Positions 35,901 through 48,500 of a stretch of DNA of 64,000 nt are shown one piece after another (positions within the stretch are counted from its first letter, which is position 1; every line of letters starts with the position of its first letter). The position numbers were made by a program, and so were the translations under genes. The stretch covers positions 19,489,084-19,553,083 of the forward strand of contig CM055201.1 in the NCBI GenBank assembly GCA_029224185.1. The letters are read 5' to 3'. Origin of the DNA: Karalla daura (lineage: Eukaryota; Chordata; Actinopteri; Chaetodontiformes; Leiognathidae). The notes beneath the pieces are model-generated. The model was not told the DNA's origin and did no database searches. It saw only the letters and a program-made list of their open reading frames with translations.

Positions 35901-37300
35901 AGTAATCAGATTACACACCGTCAGGGCTCAAATATTGCTTGGTAATCGAGGACTGAAGGTAAAATGAAAAGCGCCCACACCTGAACAACAACTGCAATCA
36001 CACGCATCGTAAGAGCTGAAATCTACAGTGATTAAAAATAGAGAAAGAAAATCAACCTGCACAATCGTTTCTATTAAAATGGACATGGATTTATCATCAT
36101 TTTTATCTTATGCAAGAATTTCATAATCCAAATTACATTTGATGAGGTAAATAACAGACGGGGTGGGGCAGTGGCATGAAAAAGGTAGCATCAGGAAGCT
36201 TTTACTATGACTATCACTACATTGAATTATACAATGCCTTCACTCTCCTTGCATGCAGACAGGTGCTGAGACAGCTCGCCTGATCGTCTTGTCAGGAATA
36301 AGTCAAATATGTGAAAAGTGAGTCACGCATTTTGAGCAAACACTCCAATCATTACATTGTTCCAGCTTCTCAATCGAGGGAGCTCTCGTCCGCGGCTTTG
36401 TTTTCTTCCCTTTTTCTTTAATTATGTAACAGTACACTTAGGTAAGCTGATCTGTGGGTTGTGCACCATGATCACATAAAACAAGTCGTTAGAGGATGTG
36501 TCATTGGGCTGTAGTGATGTGGGATGGACCCACCCCCCCATGTTCTCCTCCTCCTCTCCCTTTTGTTTCTGGCAATTCAGCTAAAGGAGCAATCTAAAAT
36601 CATCAGTCGGAAACGTTCTCACTTTGGAGGATTCGTCTCCTCTTGCAAGGCTTGAGAGCATGATTCATCCAGCCTCTGTAACACACTCACCCTCTCTCCC
36701 TCACTCTCTCTCTCTCTCACACACACACTCACACATACACACACACACACACACCCCAATGACAGCCACACTCGGGCACCATATGTTTCATGTTGGGCCG
36801 CATCAATAGTCGTATTACTTACATTGTGTTTACATGCGGACAACGCCATCGCTCCTGAGGGGAAAAGATTAATCCATGAACAAGTGCCAAAACTGGCAAG
36901 TGCTTTTATTTTGAAGGCTCGCTGGGCTCCTTAAATCCCCTCCCATGTCCCCCGCACGATTTTTTATTATGTTAAAAGGGCAAAAAGCTTTCAGTTTGGG
37001 GATTGGATGCACTAAATGATCAATTAGTGGTCAATCCTCTCAGACCCTAGGTTTTTTTTTGCATGGGCGTGTTTTGGAGAGGATCGTGATGTTATTGTGA
37101 ATATGATGCACAGACAAACACATGCACGGTGCATCTGAAACACTTTAAAGACATGTATGTCTATTGAAACAGAGTCACCTGTCCTACATGCCTGATCCTG
37201 CATGGTCCAGATTAAGTCTCCACCTCCGGCACATCAGCAGCCTGCAGTGATCGTAAACCCCCCTTGTTTTCCCGTCTGTCACGACATGAAACTCTCTTAC
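32991..37300 (-). other. apba1: probable apba1 5' intron
   Basis: Begins at the acceptor of the first coding exon. Holds an inverted interspersed-repeat copy (about 33075-33310), GGA and GA runs (34118-34153, 34260-34305), a GC-rich G-run segment (35275-35500) and CA runs (36718-36755). No coding signal. Assignment as an intron depends on the candidate exon at 37.3 kb. Confidence 0.5.
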
Positions 37301-37490
37301 CTGCATGTCAGGGGAGGAGGACGGGCAGGACAGGCCCGGGTCCGGGTCCTGCAGCACTCATCCTTCCCGGCTCGGCTCGGCTCGGTCTGGGCTCGGTTCT
37401 GCTCGGCTCGGCTCGGCTCGATTTTGTCCCCTTCAGACAACTTGCACGGATTAAAGCGGAGAGCTCAGCCCCTCCTTCTTGCACCGTGAC
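37301..37490 (-). promoter_or_regulatory. apba1: candidate apba1 noncoding first exon / promoter
   Basis: A near-consensus donor (ATGCAG|GTAAGAG) reads out of a GC-rich block on the - strand at 37300/37301. The block carries a CGGCT tandem (37370-37421), typical of a CpG-rich 5' UTR. The exon boundary at the 5' side and the start site are not determined. Confidence 0.4.
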
Positions 37491-40400
37491 ATCAGAGCGG
37501 ATTAGTGATGCACAAAGCGCCTTTACAAAGCGCTGTTAGAGCACACACACACACACACACACGGCTGCACGCATACACACACATACATACATACACTTGG
37601 GTTTGGGGCTCATTGAGAGCAGCTTCATCCCAGTGTCTCCATCACTGCAGAGTCCTCCTGATGCTGCTCGCCGCTATGCACGTCCACTGCAATACCGGTC
37701 AACTGGGATGCGTTTCCCCGGTCTGCCGTAGGTGTCGCTGTTAGCGTGGACTCAGTTCCTGCCTGCTTTATTGAAACACCTGTCCAAAGCTTGGTAAACG
37801 TTGATAGTTGATAGATGTCAGTGTCCAGATCACAGTTATAGCAACCTGCAGGGTGGTTGGGCTCTTAAAGAGACAAGGGTGAGGAGCTCAAAGTAGAGCC
37901 GCTGCTCCTCTTTGACCAAGACATCATTGGCACAAATTTGCTGATCATTTTAGGGAAATACAGCATTCATAAAACCAAATAGCTAGTTATGTCCCGACTT
38001 CAAGATTGCACACAAAAACACAATTTTGTCATAACTTGTGAGACAATAAAGTTTCTCATTATTTGATTTTCAGTATATGTCCATACCAATTACCAAGTTT
38101 ATCACACCATTTGTTCAAATAAAACTTGTTTGAATGAATGCTAATGAATAAAACTTGAAATAAAACTTTAGGATATATATTTTAGCAAATGTGAGAGAGA
38201 TGGGGGCACCGACAAGTGAGGTGCGTTCAGGTACCATCAGAAATCAGGCAATTACAGCAGTTTTTAAACTATAGTTCGAGACAAATCAGTGATCGAGATC
38301 TTTTACACCTGATTCCCATCCTTTGAAAGTGCCTTAATCACATTTGGGACAAATAACCTTACAAATAACCTTAGTTTGTAGCCTTCGAAAGGAAGACTAA
38401 ATCCAAAGTGCATCTGTCACCCCCAAAAGGTGCTAAAACTTTTCATTTCTGCCTATTATTTGACATATCTATTGTTTGTGTACTTATAAACGGCACTTGC
38501 ACTTTCGCTATTGTTATAATCAGTATTGATTGGATTAATAAAAAACAACAATAAACAACTTTGGACTACATGTGTTATCACCATTAAGTGAAGAAAAATA
38601 TGGTCGCAGGCATGACAAAGTATTGTCTGCATGAAAACAGGCAAAGAGTAAAAGAGTCAGGTGTTGCAGAGTTTAGTGCTCTAGTGTGTTTTAGGTGATA
38701 AAATAACAAAAACAAAAGCATGTTTCACCTCTCATCCAAAGGGCCATGTGGGTTAGCATGTGAGTTATTGTGTCTCGATGACCGAGGTGTGATTAAAAAC
38801 CGCAGAGCTCTTACTGTTCCTGCTGTCATGGCTGACACAGTACATTGCACAGAGTGGCGTGTGAAACAGTGGGGGTGGGGGGGGTGAAGGGGGGGTTGAA
38901 GGGGAGGGGGGGGGGACTTCTGAAGGGCTCCAGGCACAATAATCCAGTCACATTTCGGTGTCACTCGAGTCCTGGTAGAGCAGATCCACGGGGGTGCCCG
39001 CGTTCCTGGATCCCACGTAACATATTCTCGCCCATGAGTAGTCATGCGCGCTCCTTCTACTGAGGGCGCCGTTACCGTGACAACGCGCGATGGAGGACGC
39101 AACCATGGTGTGGAGTAGTAACCATGGCATCCGATCCGCTCTTGCACTTGGAGTTTCACAGCCACACACACACGCGCGCGCTCGTCTACACACTTGTGCA
39201 AAAATGCGACCTGCGGGTGAAGTTCGGAGGCGTGTATGACACATTTTTTATGAAAGGCCCGAGCCAATCGAAACGCTCGCTACGGAGCGCAGAAATAGGT
39301 CGTGAGCGGGTGTGTGAGGTAACCGGCGTCCAGCCTATATTTCATGCTCCGAGTCCAATTGGCTGCCGTTCTATTTCCAGAGGAGACATCAATAATTTGT
39401 GGCCTGGTCTGCATACATGGATGAAGGTAGGCCCGGCTGTAGGCGGTGACGCGCTCTATCGTGGGTTTGTGTGGCACGCCATAGGGCACAGACCGCAGCC
39501 ATTACCGGAATTAAGGCACATTAAAGTTTCATCGCAGCCTATTAACAGAGTTAGCACGCAGAAATCCACCGCTCACACTACTTCCGGTTCCCAAGTGTCC
39601 TTGTAGTAAATCGAGAACCATTTATGTTTATATTGTGTGGAGAAACAATCACATTCACAGAAGAGCCAGGGGGGGTGAAGAAATGGAAAATATTTCCCAT
39701 ATTTCTGCGTCTCCTTTGACCTTTAACACATATTATTGAACATTAATTGACACAAGTTAACAGTAATGTAAATAATGAGACCAGTGCCTCAAAGATATGA
39801 ACATAGTTACTTTCATTTTTCCATATAGTGGCCCTGCTTGACTACCATGGAATTGAGGTAAATGTAGGTTAGCATTTCCATCTCTTAAATGAGGCTTTGA
39901 ATTCTCCTCTACAACAACTGAGAGATGCACAAATGTAGTTTTTCCACTACTGTGATTGATGGCTGATAGCGGATATGTGACTGTGATAAGGTAAAACGTT
40001 AAATCGCTGTTGTGTTTTGTACTGTTTTTTTAGCTCGATAGATGCCAAACATTTAGTTATGTGTTTGGAAGTCATTGTGCATTCCTTGTTTATTACGGAC
40101 GGCGCTGAATTGCTCGCCTGATTAGATTTGTGATGACAAGTGATTCATTATCTTAATCAAATAAATCCGCCTGGGATTATGTAACTACATTTTAGAACAT
40201 GATTCATGATGCTCTTTTGCATTTGTTCGCACAACTCTTTATATCACAGGGTGTTCGTTCCTTTGACAAGGAAAACATTGGGTCACCACAAAAAAAAAAC
40301 ATGATAATTACTATGAACTGTTGCTAACGCTCCCAGCAGGTGGAGTAAAAGCCCAATGTCCGAGTCAGGTTTGTCCCAGAGAAACAGATGTACTTTTTCT

Positions 40401-42250
40401 CCATGTTTCCCCTCACACAGAAACCTCAAAGTCAGACTACTTAGCACATCCCTGCCACCCCAGAGAGTATGAAAATCCCGTGTGAAGATAGATGGCAATC
40501 GCCTTTTAATACGAAGATCGTTTTCATATGAAAAACTTGAACAATGATAGCAGAGCCGTTCAGAGTCGAAGGCGGAGGTCTGCTCGCGGTCCCGGAGGAA
40601 GGGTGGAGGGCCAGAGGCGATTGGACCTGCCGGGCCCTCCTGGCACCGGATCACACACCCAGGGATACATGACATAACTGTATCACCATGCAAACAACAA
40701 CGTGAACTATGCATGACACATTCTGGGACTCCGCAGTTATTATTATTGCTTTTTTTTTGGGGGGGGGGTGGAGAAAGATCTATAGTGTTGTCTACACACA
40801 GAAATAAAAAGAGACAGACCAGGAAATCAAACCGACAAGTGATGGGAATGAAAAGGAGAAATGCAGAAAAAGTGCCTGGAGCGGATTCAAACCCTCTGTG
40901 TTTCATGAAGACAGAACTCTTACTGACTTACTTAGGGCCGCCATCGCACTCTCTGGAGGTAATTGACCTCCCCATCTGGATTGGGAGTGCTCATGACTTC
41001 TTATTAAACTCTGATAACCAAAGGCAGAGGTCTGACTATGTACCAGAGAACAACAGAGAGGAGAAAGAAAAGGCAGAGAGAGACAAAGCAGGTCTAACAG
41101 ATGGATCGCAAATGTGGATGAGGAGGCACCTTCATAAAAGAAAACAAAACAGTAAAATAGAGGAAAGTCTTACAGTATCTCCCGTGTCTGGCATGGTTGC
41201 ATTCGACTCTCCTCTGCCTCTAAAATCTTTCCTCTTTTGTGCCAGATCTGAAGTGAAGCTGCCCAGTGCACTCAGACAAGCTTTAGGTGAGAGTACCAGT
41301 TCCAGGGCAAATATTTTGGACGTTTGCAAAATGTTTTGGGTCGCCGCAGGACTGTAAAACTCTGCATAGATTATGTTGTTTATTCGGGCCCAATCCTATC
41401 ATTTCCAGTAAAGAGTTTAAAGAAAATTCTAGCAATAAACCAAGAATGTTGACACAGTTACAGAGTATAAACACTTGACACGCTCGTGTAATTGATCAAA
41501 GGGCGCTAACACGCTGCTGGATCAGCATACGCTCCACGATTTCATTGGCAAGAACCGGAAAACCCCTTCGATCCCATCAATACTGAAAGACTAGATCGTT
41601 TTGATGTCGAAATAAGGTTCTGGGCAAGCGAAAAGACTGCAAACTGATTGAGAGTCTTGGAGTTTTAGATATGAGGCCTTTGAAGTCCAAGAGACACCAA
41701 GATGATGCTGGGACGTTTTAGGTTGTTTGGACAAGCACGAAAGGCATTTTTCTGGCGAGGTCAGTCTCATTCATTCAGAGTAAATGTGCATCCTTTGTCA
41801 GCGCCTGCGCTCCTCACAGTGCATTGGAGTTGACTGGTGAGACTGAGTCAGGAAGAGACAAAAAAAATCATAAAGTACAATCCATTGCTGCCAATTCGTG
41901 GCTCTAATAATACACTTAGTCCTGACGGGGCGTGTAGGAGAGCACAGCTTTCACTCATTTCATGCGTCTTTATTTAGCAGGACAGATTTTCATTTGGAAA
42001 GCCAGAAAATCACTCCTTGTTCTCTCTCCTTCTTCTTCTTCTTCTTCCTTGCTCTCTTCCATAATCGCTGTCAAATCATTTTGTTCTGGCTTTGTTTTCC
42101 ATCTGTCTTCTTCTGCTTTCTTCCCACCCTCCTTTCTCCCTCTTTCCCCTGCTCCCTCACTAGCTCATCACTTTCTTACTTACTTTCTCCTCCTCCTTCT
42201 CTTCCTTTCACAGAAATCTCTCCTCCTCCTCCTCCTCCTCCTCCTCCTCT
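37491..42250. other. intergenic region between divergent apba1 and mamdc2
   Basis: About 4.8 kb without a recognisable gene. Contains CA runs (37540-37562), a fragment of the 67-bp minisatellite unit (about 38205-38275), a G-rich run (38868-38916), CCAAT-containing sequence (39260-39370) and homeodomain-type ATTA-rich sequence (40080-40215). The longest frames on either strand (around 40.3-41.4 kb) show no known domain. Confidence 0.6.
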
Positions 42251-42259
42251 TCCTCCCCC

Positions 42260-42341
42260 TTGCTCTGGTGTCCAGACACACACGCTCTGGGCTGGAGAGT
42301 CTGTAGTGCGCTGCCAGTCCATGTGCTGGAGAGACACTCAG

Positions 42342-42374
<33 letters not shown>

Positions 42375-42491
42375 CGCAAGGGAAATCCTCATAAAACAAA
42401 GTTGTGGATGCAACAATAAGACGTGCTCCTGCTCCTTTTTTCTTGCCATTTTTCTTCCGAGGGGTTTGCTGCACTGCCACAGAAAGCTGCG
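42260..42491 (+). promoter_or_regulatory. mamdc2: mamdc2 5' UTR / proximal promoter region
   Basis: Upstream of the ATG (context AAAGCTGCGATGC) lie a CTC run (42221-42255) and a CA run (42340-42367). The transcription start cannot be fixed from sequence. Confidence 0.35.
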
Positions 42492-42522
42492 ATGCTTCCA
42501 CTCTACCTCCTGACTTTTGCTG
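42492..42522 (+). CDS. mamdc2: mamdc2 exon 1: signal peptide
   Basis: MLPLYLLTFA with donor GTGAGT; phase 1 out. The short hydrophobic start continues into VTIQA in exon 2. Confidence 0.88.
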
Positions 42523-45500
42523 GTGAGTACACCAGTGCCAGTGCATGAAGCCATGTGTCTGTTCATGCCAGTCACGATGATTCAGACTTACCATGATTTC
42601 TCTCTCTCTCTTTTTCCTCCTTTCTCTCTGTCAGTCACCATCCAGGCCCACAACCAACTGTTGCCAGGCTCCTGCAACTTTGAGTCCAACACCTGCGGAT
42701 ACACGTCAGATCCAGACTTCACCAGCTGGACCCTGCACGACGATGGTACTCTTCACTTCACTCTGAAAAAAAACCCAAAACAAAACAAAAAAAAAGTTTA
42801 GAGGCTTTCGCTAAGTGCAGACAGAGCTGTAACTCTTTTCGGCCGTGCTTACAGGTTTAGCTGTGATGTTGCAGTTATGTTGATGCCGCTACCAAAGCAC
42901 AGGGGTGAAAAGAAGCCCATCTGGTCCGCATTGAATCCAGCATCTCCGAACATCTGGAGAGAGTGAAATAACAGATTTAGGCATCCTCGCCGGGTCGGTA
43001 GAGCCAGCCGATACAAATGAAGGTTGACACGCCCATCTTAGTCAGGTTAGCCACTATTACATAAGGTGGTCAAAGCCAGCAGATGAGTGCAGTTTTGTAT
43101 GTAATTGTGTCTTATTTTTTTCTTTATCCGAGCTCAGACAATATGTAGATGCAGATGTTTGTGGAGACAGAGCCCATGTGCCACCCTGCCAGCATAGTCC
43201 CATCACGTTAATTGAGACACAAAGTGGAGCCGTTTTTCAGAGGTGGAGGTCATGTTGATGTTACAAAACGCTCCCCCAGCTCTTTGCCGCGAGCTTATCT
43301 ACACAAAGCTCGCTCTGAGCGGGACAATTTTTCATCTTGAACAACTAAACCTGGCAGAGCGCGGGTGTCAGACTCTCACTGAATGATGCTCTATGAACGG
43401 TCCAGGTGCCGACCTGATTCCAGGTGCAGAGCGTGGCTGAAAGCTACTAACCGGACCTCACCGTCAGCAAATACTGGCTCTCATTCACACACTTAAACCT
43501 GCAGCACATCAGGCACTCATATTTGGTCCACAGAGTGCATTTGGCTCTCGAGCGCTAGGACTCATCTGATTGTACTTGAGTTACTGTATCAAAGCTAAAA
43601 TACATCAAAACTGACGGAACAAATTCAAGTTTTGTGCTTAATCAACTGGGTGGATGTAGCCTGGTATTATTTTGCATCCTATGTTTACCTTTTAGACAAT
43701 CACTGAAATACTTGTTTAGAAGTACGTCATTTGCTTTCTGATATTGGAAGGAGATTATATATCTAATGTCAATGATAATCAACCTAGATTGGGATAAAGG
43801 GTGGAAGGAAAGATCAAAAACACTGAAGTAAAGACATCAGTTTGAGGTTGTGTATTGAAGTCATCTTTGTCAAACTACAGCCACAGTAACTTATTATCTA
43901 GAGCAGACAGATAAACTGTTAAGAAAATGGTATGTTTACACTTTCACTAGTGAATGGTGAGCTTTGGAGGAGCTTTGGGGAGTTTTAGTGTAGTTTTAAA
44001 TGTGAATATGCCACGCTAATTACTCGGACCTGCTTCCACTCTTAAAAAAAGATCAGATCAGATCCGATCTAATCTGATACGATACGATACGATACGATAC
44101 GATACGATACGATACGATACGATACGACATGGTACAAGGTCAGATATGTCATGATATGACTTGTTATGGTAAGCTATGGTAAGATGTGATATGATATGAT
44201 ACAAAATACATGTGATATGATGTGTTACAATAGCTGATGGAGAGGTACAATATGACAGAGTACGATACAATACAACAATGATAACTATAGCCATGCTAGC
44301 GTAGGCTAACAGTCCGACTTCATTAAACCAAGAAGCTTATAGAAGCTCAAGAAACAGCTAAAGCCATTAACTTAAATCTTAATTATCAATCAAGGTATCT
44401 CCAATAACTACATTCTTTTATCTATTTTTCTGAGTTATATCTCCCTCAGACTTCCCTCTCCCCAGCCAGTGCCCGGCTGCTCCATCAGCTGCCATGCACA
44501 GTCCGACCCAGCTGGAAAACCTCATTATTAAGACTTTTTTTTTTCCACTGTGGTCTTTTGCTCACATGTACCGGCCTGAAAATCGTTGTGCCGTTACAGT
44601 CTGTCGTCCCTCTGGGACACACACAACTGCTTTCTCCTTTCCTGTTTCCATCCTTGTTGCCGTTGCCGACGGCTTGTTAAAAAGTCAGTGTAGCTGGTGC
44701 GTTAATAGTTTGGGTTTTTTTGCTCATTTGCGCTCATCTCTCTGCCTCGCTGTGGTCAGCGCGGCTCAGCGGAGGATGAAGTCATGTCAGGGACATAAAG
44801 AGCCTTTTATAAACTTTCCTCTCTGATGAATCTTACGGGGCCACAAATCAAGACAGGGTGTGGGCGGTTTATGATAAATGAAGTTTAAATACGGTCGATT
44901 CAGGGGTGTAAATCCAAACATTCCCATACTACTTTAATGCACTTTATTGGAAAATTGCAAGAAAAGAAACACATCTTGAATTGAGAGTGAAATGACCTCA
45001 GCTCTGGCACTTGTGTTTTTTGTTTGTTTGTTTGTTTTTGTGCTTAGATACACGTGTGTTTACTTGGACAAAGGTGCCCCGGGGGGGCAGGAGGGCATTA
45101 CGCAAGGACAAGTAATAAATGGCAGAGCAGTGCGGAGAGCTCAGAACCCCCAGGAGAGAAGAGGAAGCTCAGAGACATTGTTATGGAGATGTCTGAGGCG
45201 GATTTTATGATGCACCAGCTTAGAGAGCCTTCATTTTTCCAACCATCTCCATGTCTCTTTCCCACTGTTCCAGCCAAATGAGAGCCTGCTTAGAAGTGCC
45301 AGCGTCGGGCATGATGCAACAGTTTTAGGAGAATACCTTAAAAAAAAGAATAGGTGAACAAATCGTTTCAAGTATGAGCATTTTCCAAACTCTCAATTCA
45401 CAGTCGAGAGTTAACGATCACTAGACAAATGTCACGTTAGCGGCGTGGAATGAGTCAGGGTTTGGCTTGAACCTTGATTTTCTGCTCAGTCCGGAGCGCT

Positions 45501-48500
45501 TTCACTTTTTTTACATTGACATTTCCATCACCCTCGCTTTAATTTTGTTTATCTTGCGAGCAAGTGCATATTTGCCATTGTTGGTAACACTGGATCGTGA
45601 CCAGCTTGCGAGAGGTTTTTCAGAAGAAATCACAAATTTCAATCTTCAAAGTTGAAAAAGATTTGACGTCACACAAAAGAGGGATCCCAGAGAACAGACA
45701 ACTCCCCAGTGATCCAGACTACCATTATCTCTGCATTACATTACATTGTGATTGTTCGTTTATTTTGGCAAATATCTGCTCTCATAAGGTCTCATACAGC
45801 CAGAAATGACCTTAAGTTTCCGACTTTTGACTTCTCATTTTCTTTTGTGCTGTTGGTCAAAGAAGTAATCCACCCTCATCTAGTGAAGCTTTGTTCAATA
45901 AAACATTGACCAACATTGCCAAAAGAGTGGGTCACACATCCAAAAACCTTGTCTTATCCCAGAGATCCCCTGAAACGTGCAAATTAATACATAACAGTCA
46001 AAGAGAGCGAGCTCATCTTTTGCTCCCGGAGCAGCAGTAATAATCCACCTACTCACCTTTTTCTTCCCCTTTCAGGTCGTTTTGTGTCAGTGGATGCAGC
46101 CGAGAGCAGCGCCCAGCAGGATGCTGCAGGAGGAGGTGCAGGTGGGATGATGGGGGTCCTGCTGAGCCCGGCTCTGGAGCAGGGCGAGTGGAGCTGCCTG
46201 AGGCTGGTCTATCAGATCAGCGGCTCAGGAAGCATGCAGGTCCTGCAGCGCACAGAGGGGAAGAGCTTTGACACGCCGCTGTGGAGCAGCCAGACGGCCT
46301 CTGACAGCTGGGTCATCTCCAGCATGGACCTGCAGAACAGCACCGAGGCCTACAAGGTAGCATCCGTCAGGGTCTGTCTAGATGGAAAACAGCTCGAAAC
46401 GTAAAGAAAAAGGGATTCCTGGATGTTTTTGTTTATCTTATAAAAGTGCTGGATGAAACAGATAGCTGGAATATTCCAAGAGCCATTTCGAGCTGCACTT
46501 CAAACGCACTGTTTAGAAAGCAACTTCAGTGAGTGATGAAACTTGTACAAAATCCAAAAGGTTCAACCTTGCAGGGGATTAGGTTTTCTGCTCTATGCTA
46601 ATGGAAAAGAGCTGGATATTAAAATTATATTGATTGTGGGTTAGCAAAAACATTAAAATATGTCATCATATGTAGTCTTTGGATATGATCTGAAAGCTCA
46701 TAAACTCAAACCTGCAAAGTTTTGGACATGTCACAGACACAAATCAAACCTGGTTTGGACAGATGATCAATGCAACAGTTAAACCACCATATTTTAATTA
46801 TACCTAAAGTACACAAAGAAAATGAAACTGAGATGGAAATAGAAGGAAAAATGTAGTTTTATGAGGTAAAAAGAAATCACAAAATAATAATAAAGGTCTT
46901 GTATGCTGGAAAAATGAATATATTTTCAAAAACAAACTTGCAAATGCAGCTCAGATATAAAAAGTCCCTGATTATGACTCATGAGCAAGTGAATAGCGTC
47001 ATCTTCTGCATTACCTTCTTTTCTCACAGTTGAGAGCTTTATAATGTGCCATAATGGTGATGAAGGTCACTTCATATACAAATAAGAATCTAGACTTCCT
47101 GGTTTTAGACTATAATCACACACTGCACAGCGTCAAATCAGTCAGTAACGTCTCAGTTCCCAACTCTCTTCAGTTAAAAAAAACAGCCGAGGTGCAGAAA
47201 ACTTCTCAAGCTGTGGCTGACAGACGACACATATGGGTTGATGCTACACATGTGGCCGCAGGCTGAGGCTGGTGTGTGGAAAAATGAGCCCGCCTGCACC
47301 CACACGCATGATCTAAACACTGTGTGAAAGTCCAGCGCATGTTTATGTTATCTGCAGAGGCAGAGCTGACTCTGACAGGCCCGTGACCTACATGATGGTG
47401 GGCTGGCCCTGCAGCCAGGGCCCCCGCTGCACGTAAACATGCATCAGTCTAGTCTGAGGTGGAAACGTTCAAAAGATCAGAGGTTGAACATGCAACCGAC
47501 TGATATAAGGCGTTCTGGTATTTGCACTTGTCGAGCCGAGAAGATTGTGATCCATCACATGATGTTGGTAAAAGATAATGAGTTTCACATCTGTGCATGA
47601 AGTGCGGGCTCGGAGTCAGGGATGTGGTGAGCTAGCTTAGCATGAAGGCTAGAGAGAGGGGAAAAACTAGCTCAGTCAAAAAGAAAACAAGGCAAGAATA
47701 GAGATAGTCATCCTATCTAAGTGTTTCCAACAGAATGGAAATTTCTTTTATCAGTATCTGCTCAGATAATTGAGTATTTCCAAAATGAATTGAAAGTTAT
47801 GCTAGCTATAATGTATATCATCTTTTGTTATTGCTTCTCATTACTATTTTTATGAGTAATGTCATCAAGTTCGTAGGGACACCGATTTTAAGACTCTCCA
47901 GCTGTTTTATCAGGAACCAATATCTACAAACACAGCTAAAGGGCATTAGCAGTTCAGACAATAAAGTGGAACATTTAGCTGCTAAGGAGACAAAACGTTT
48001 TGCTCGTGGACAAACCAAAGCCTGATGTTTCAACAGAGCTGTTTCTCCTCAGTCTCAGCAGAGACGTGAAAGTGATCGAGTCTTCTGGCTCACTCGTGCA
48101 TGCACTCTCTCTGACCTTCTATACGTTCGTGCTCGCGCTATGATGTCACCCCCGTGTCGCTCCGTAGCGCCGGTTCGCAGGCTGTTACTGAGCATGTGTT
48201 GCTGATTAGGTCGTCATCGAAGGTAAACCTGGACCGACCGCTGGGAGCAGCGTGGCCATCTTTGAGATCCACATAAGCCCCGGATACTGCCTGGGTCAGT
48301 TCCTCCACACATGCAAAGTAACAATAACAGAATACATCCATGAGTGCATTTCTGGACACACGCCATCTTAGCTCTGTTCCTCACACACCCACAAAGACAG
48401 ATCATTAATAATCAGGTTCATTGTTTTTGTGTTCCTGCGTCCAGAGTGTGACTTTGAGGAGTCCCACCTGTGTGGATACAGCAACCAGTGGAACGCCAAC

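Noticed and set aside
40283..41357. Two overlapping frames of 207 and 214 codons on opposite strands
   Set aside because: No recognisable domain or conserved motif, low-complexity start (Leu/Gly run from a T/G tract), and no matching splice context; treated as chance open frames in intergenic DNA.
41898..42419. 173-codon + strand frame just upstream of mamdc2
   Set aside because: Built from CTT/CTC and CA repeats; it does not continue into the mamdc2 signal peptide frame.
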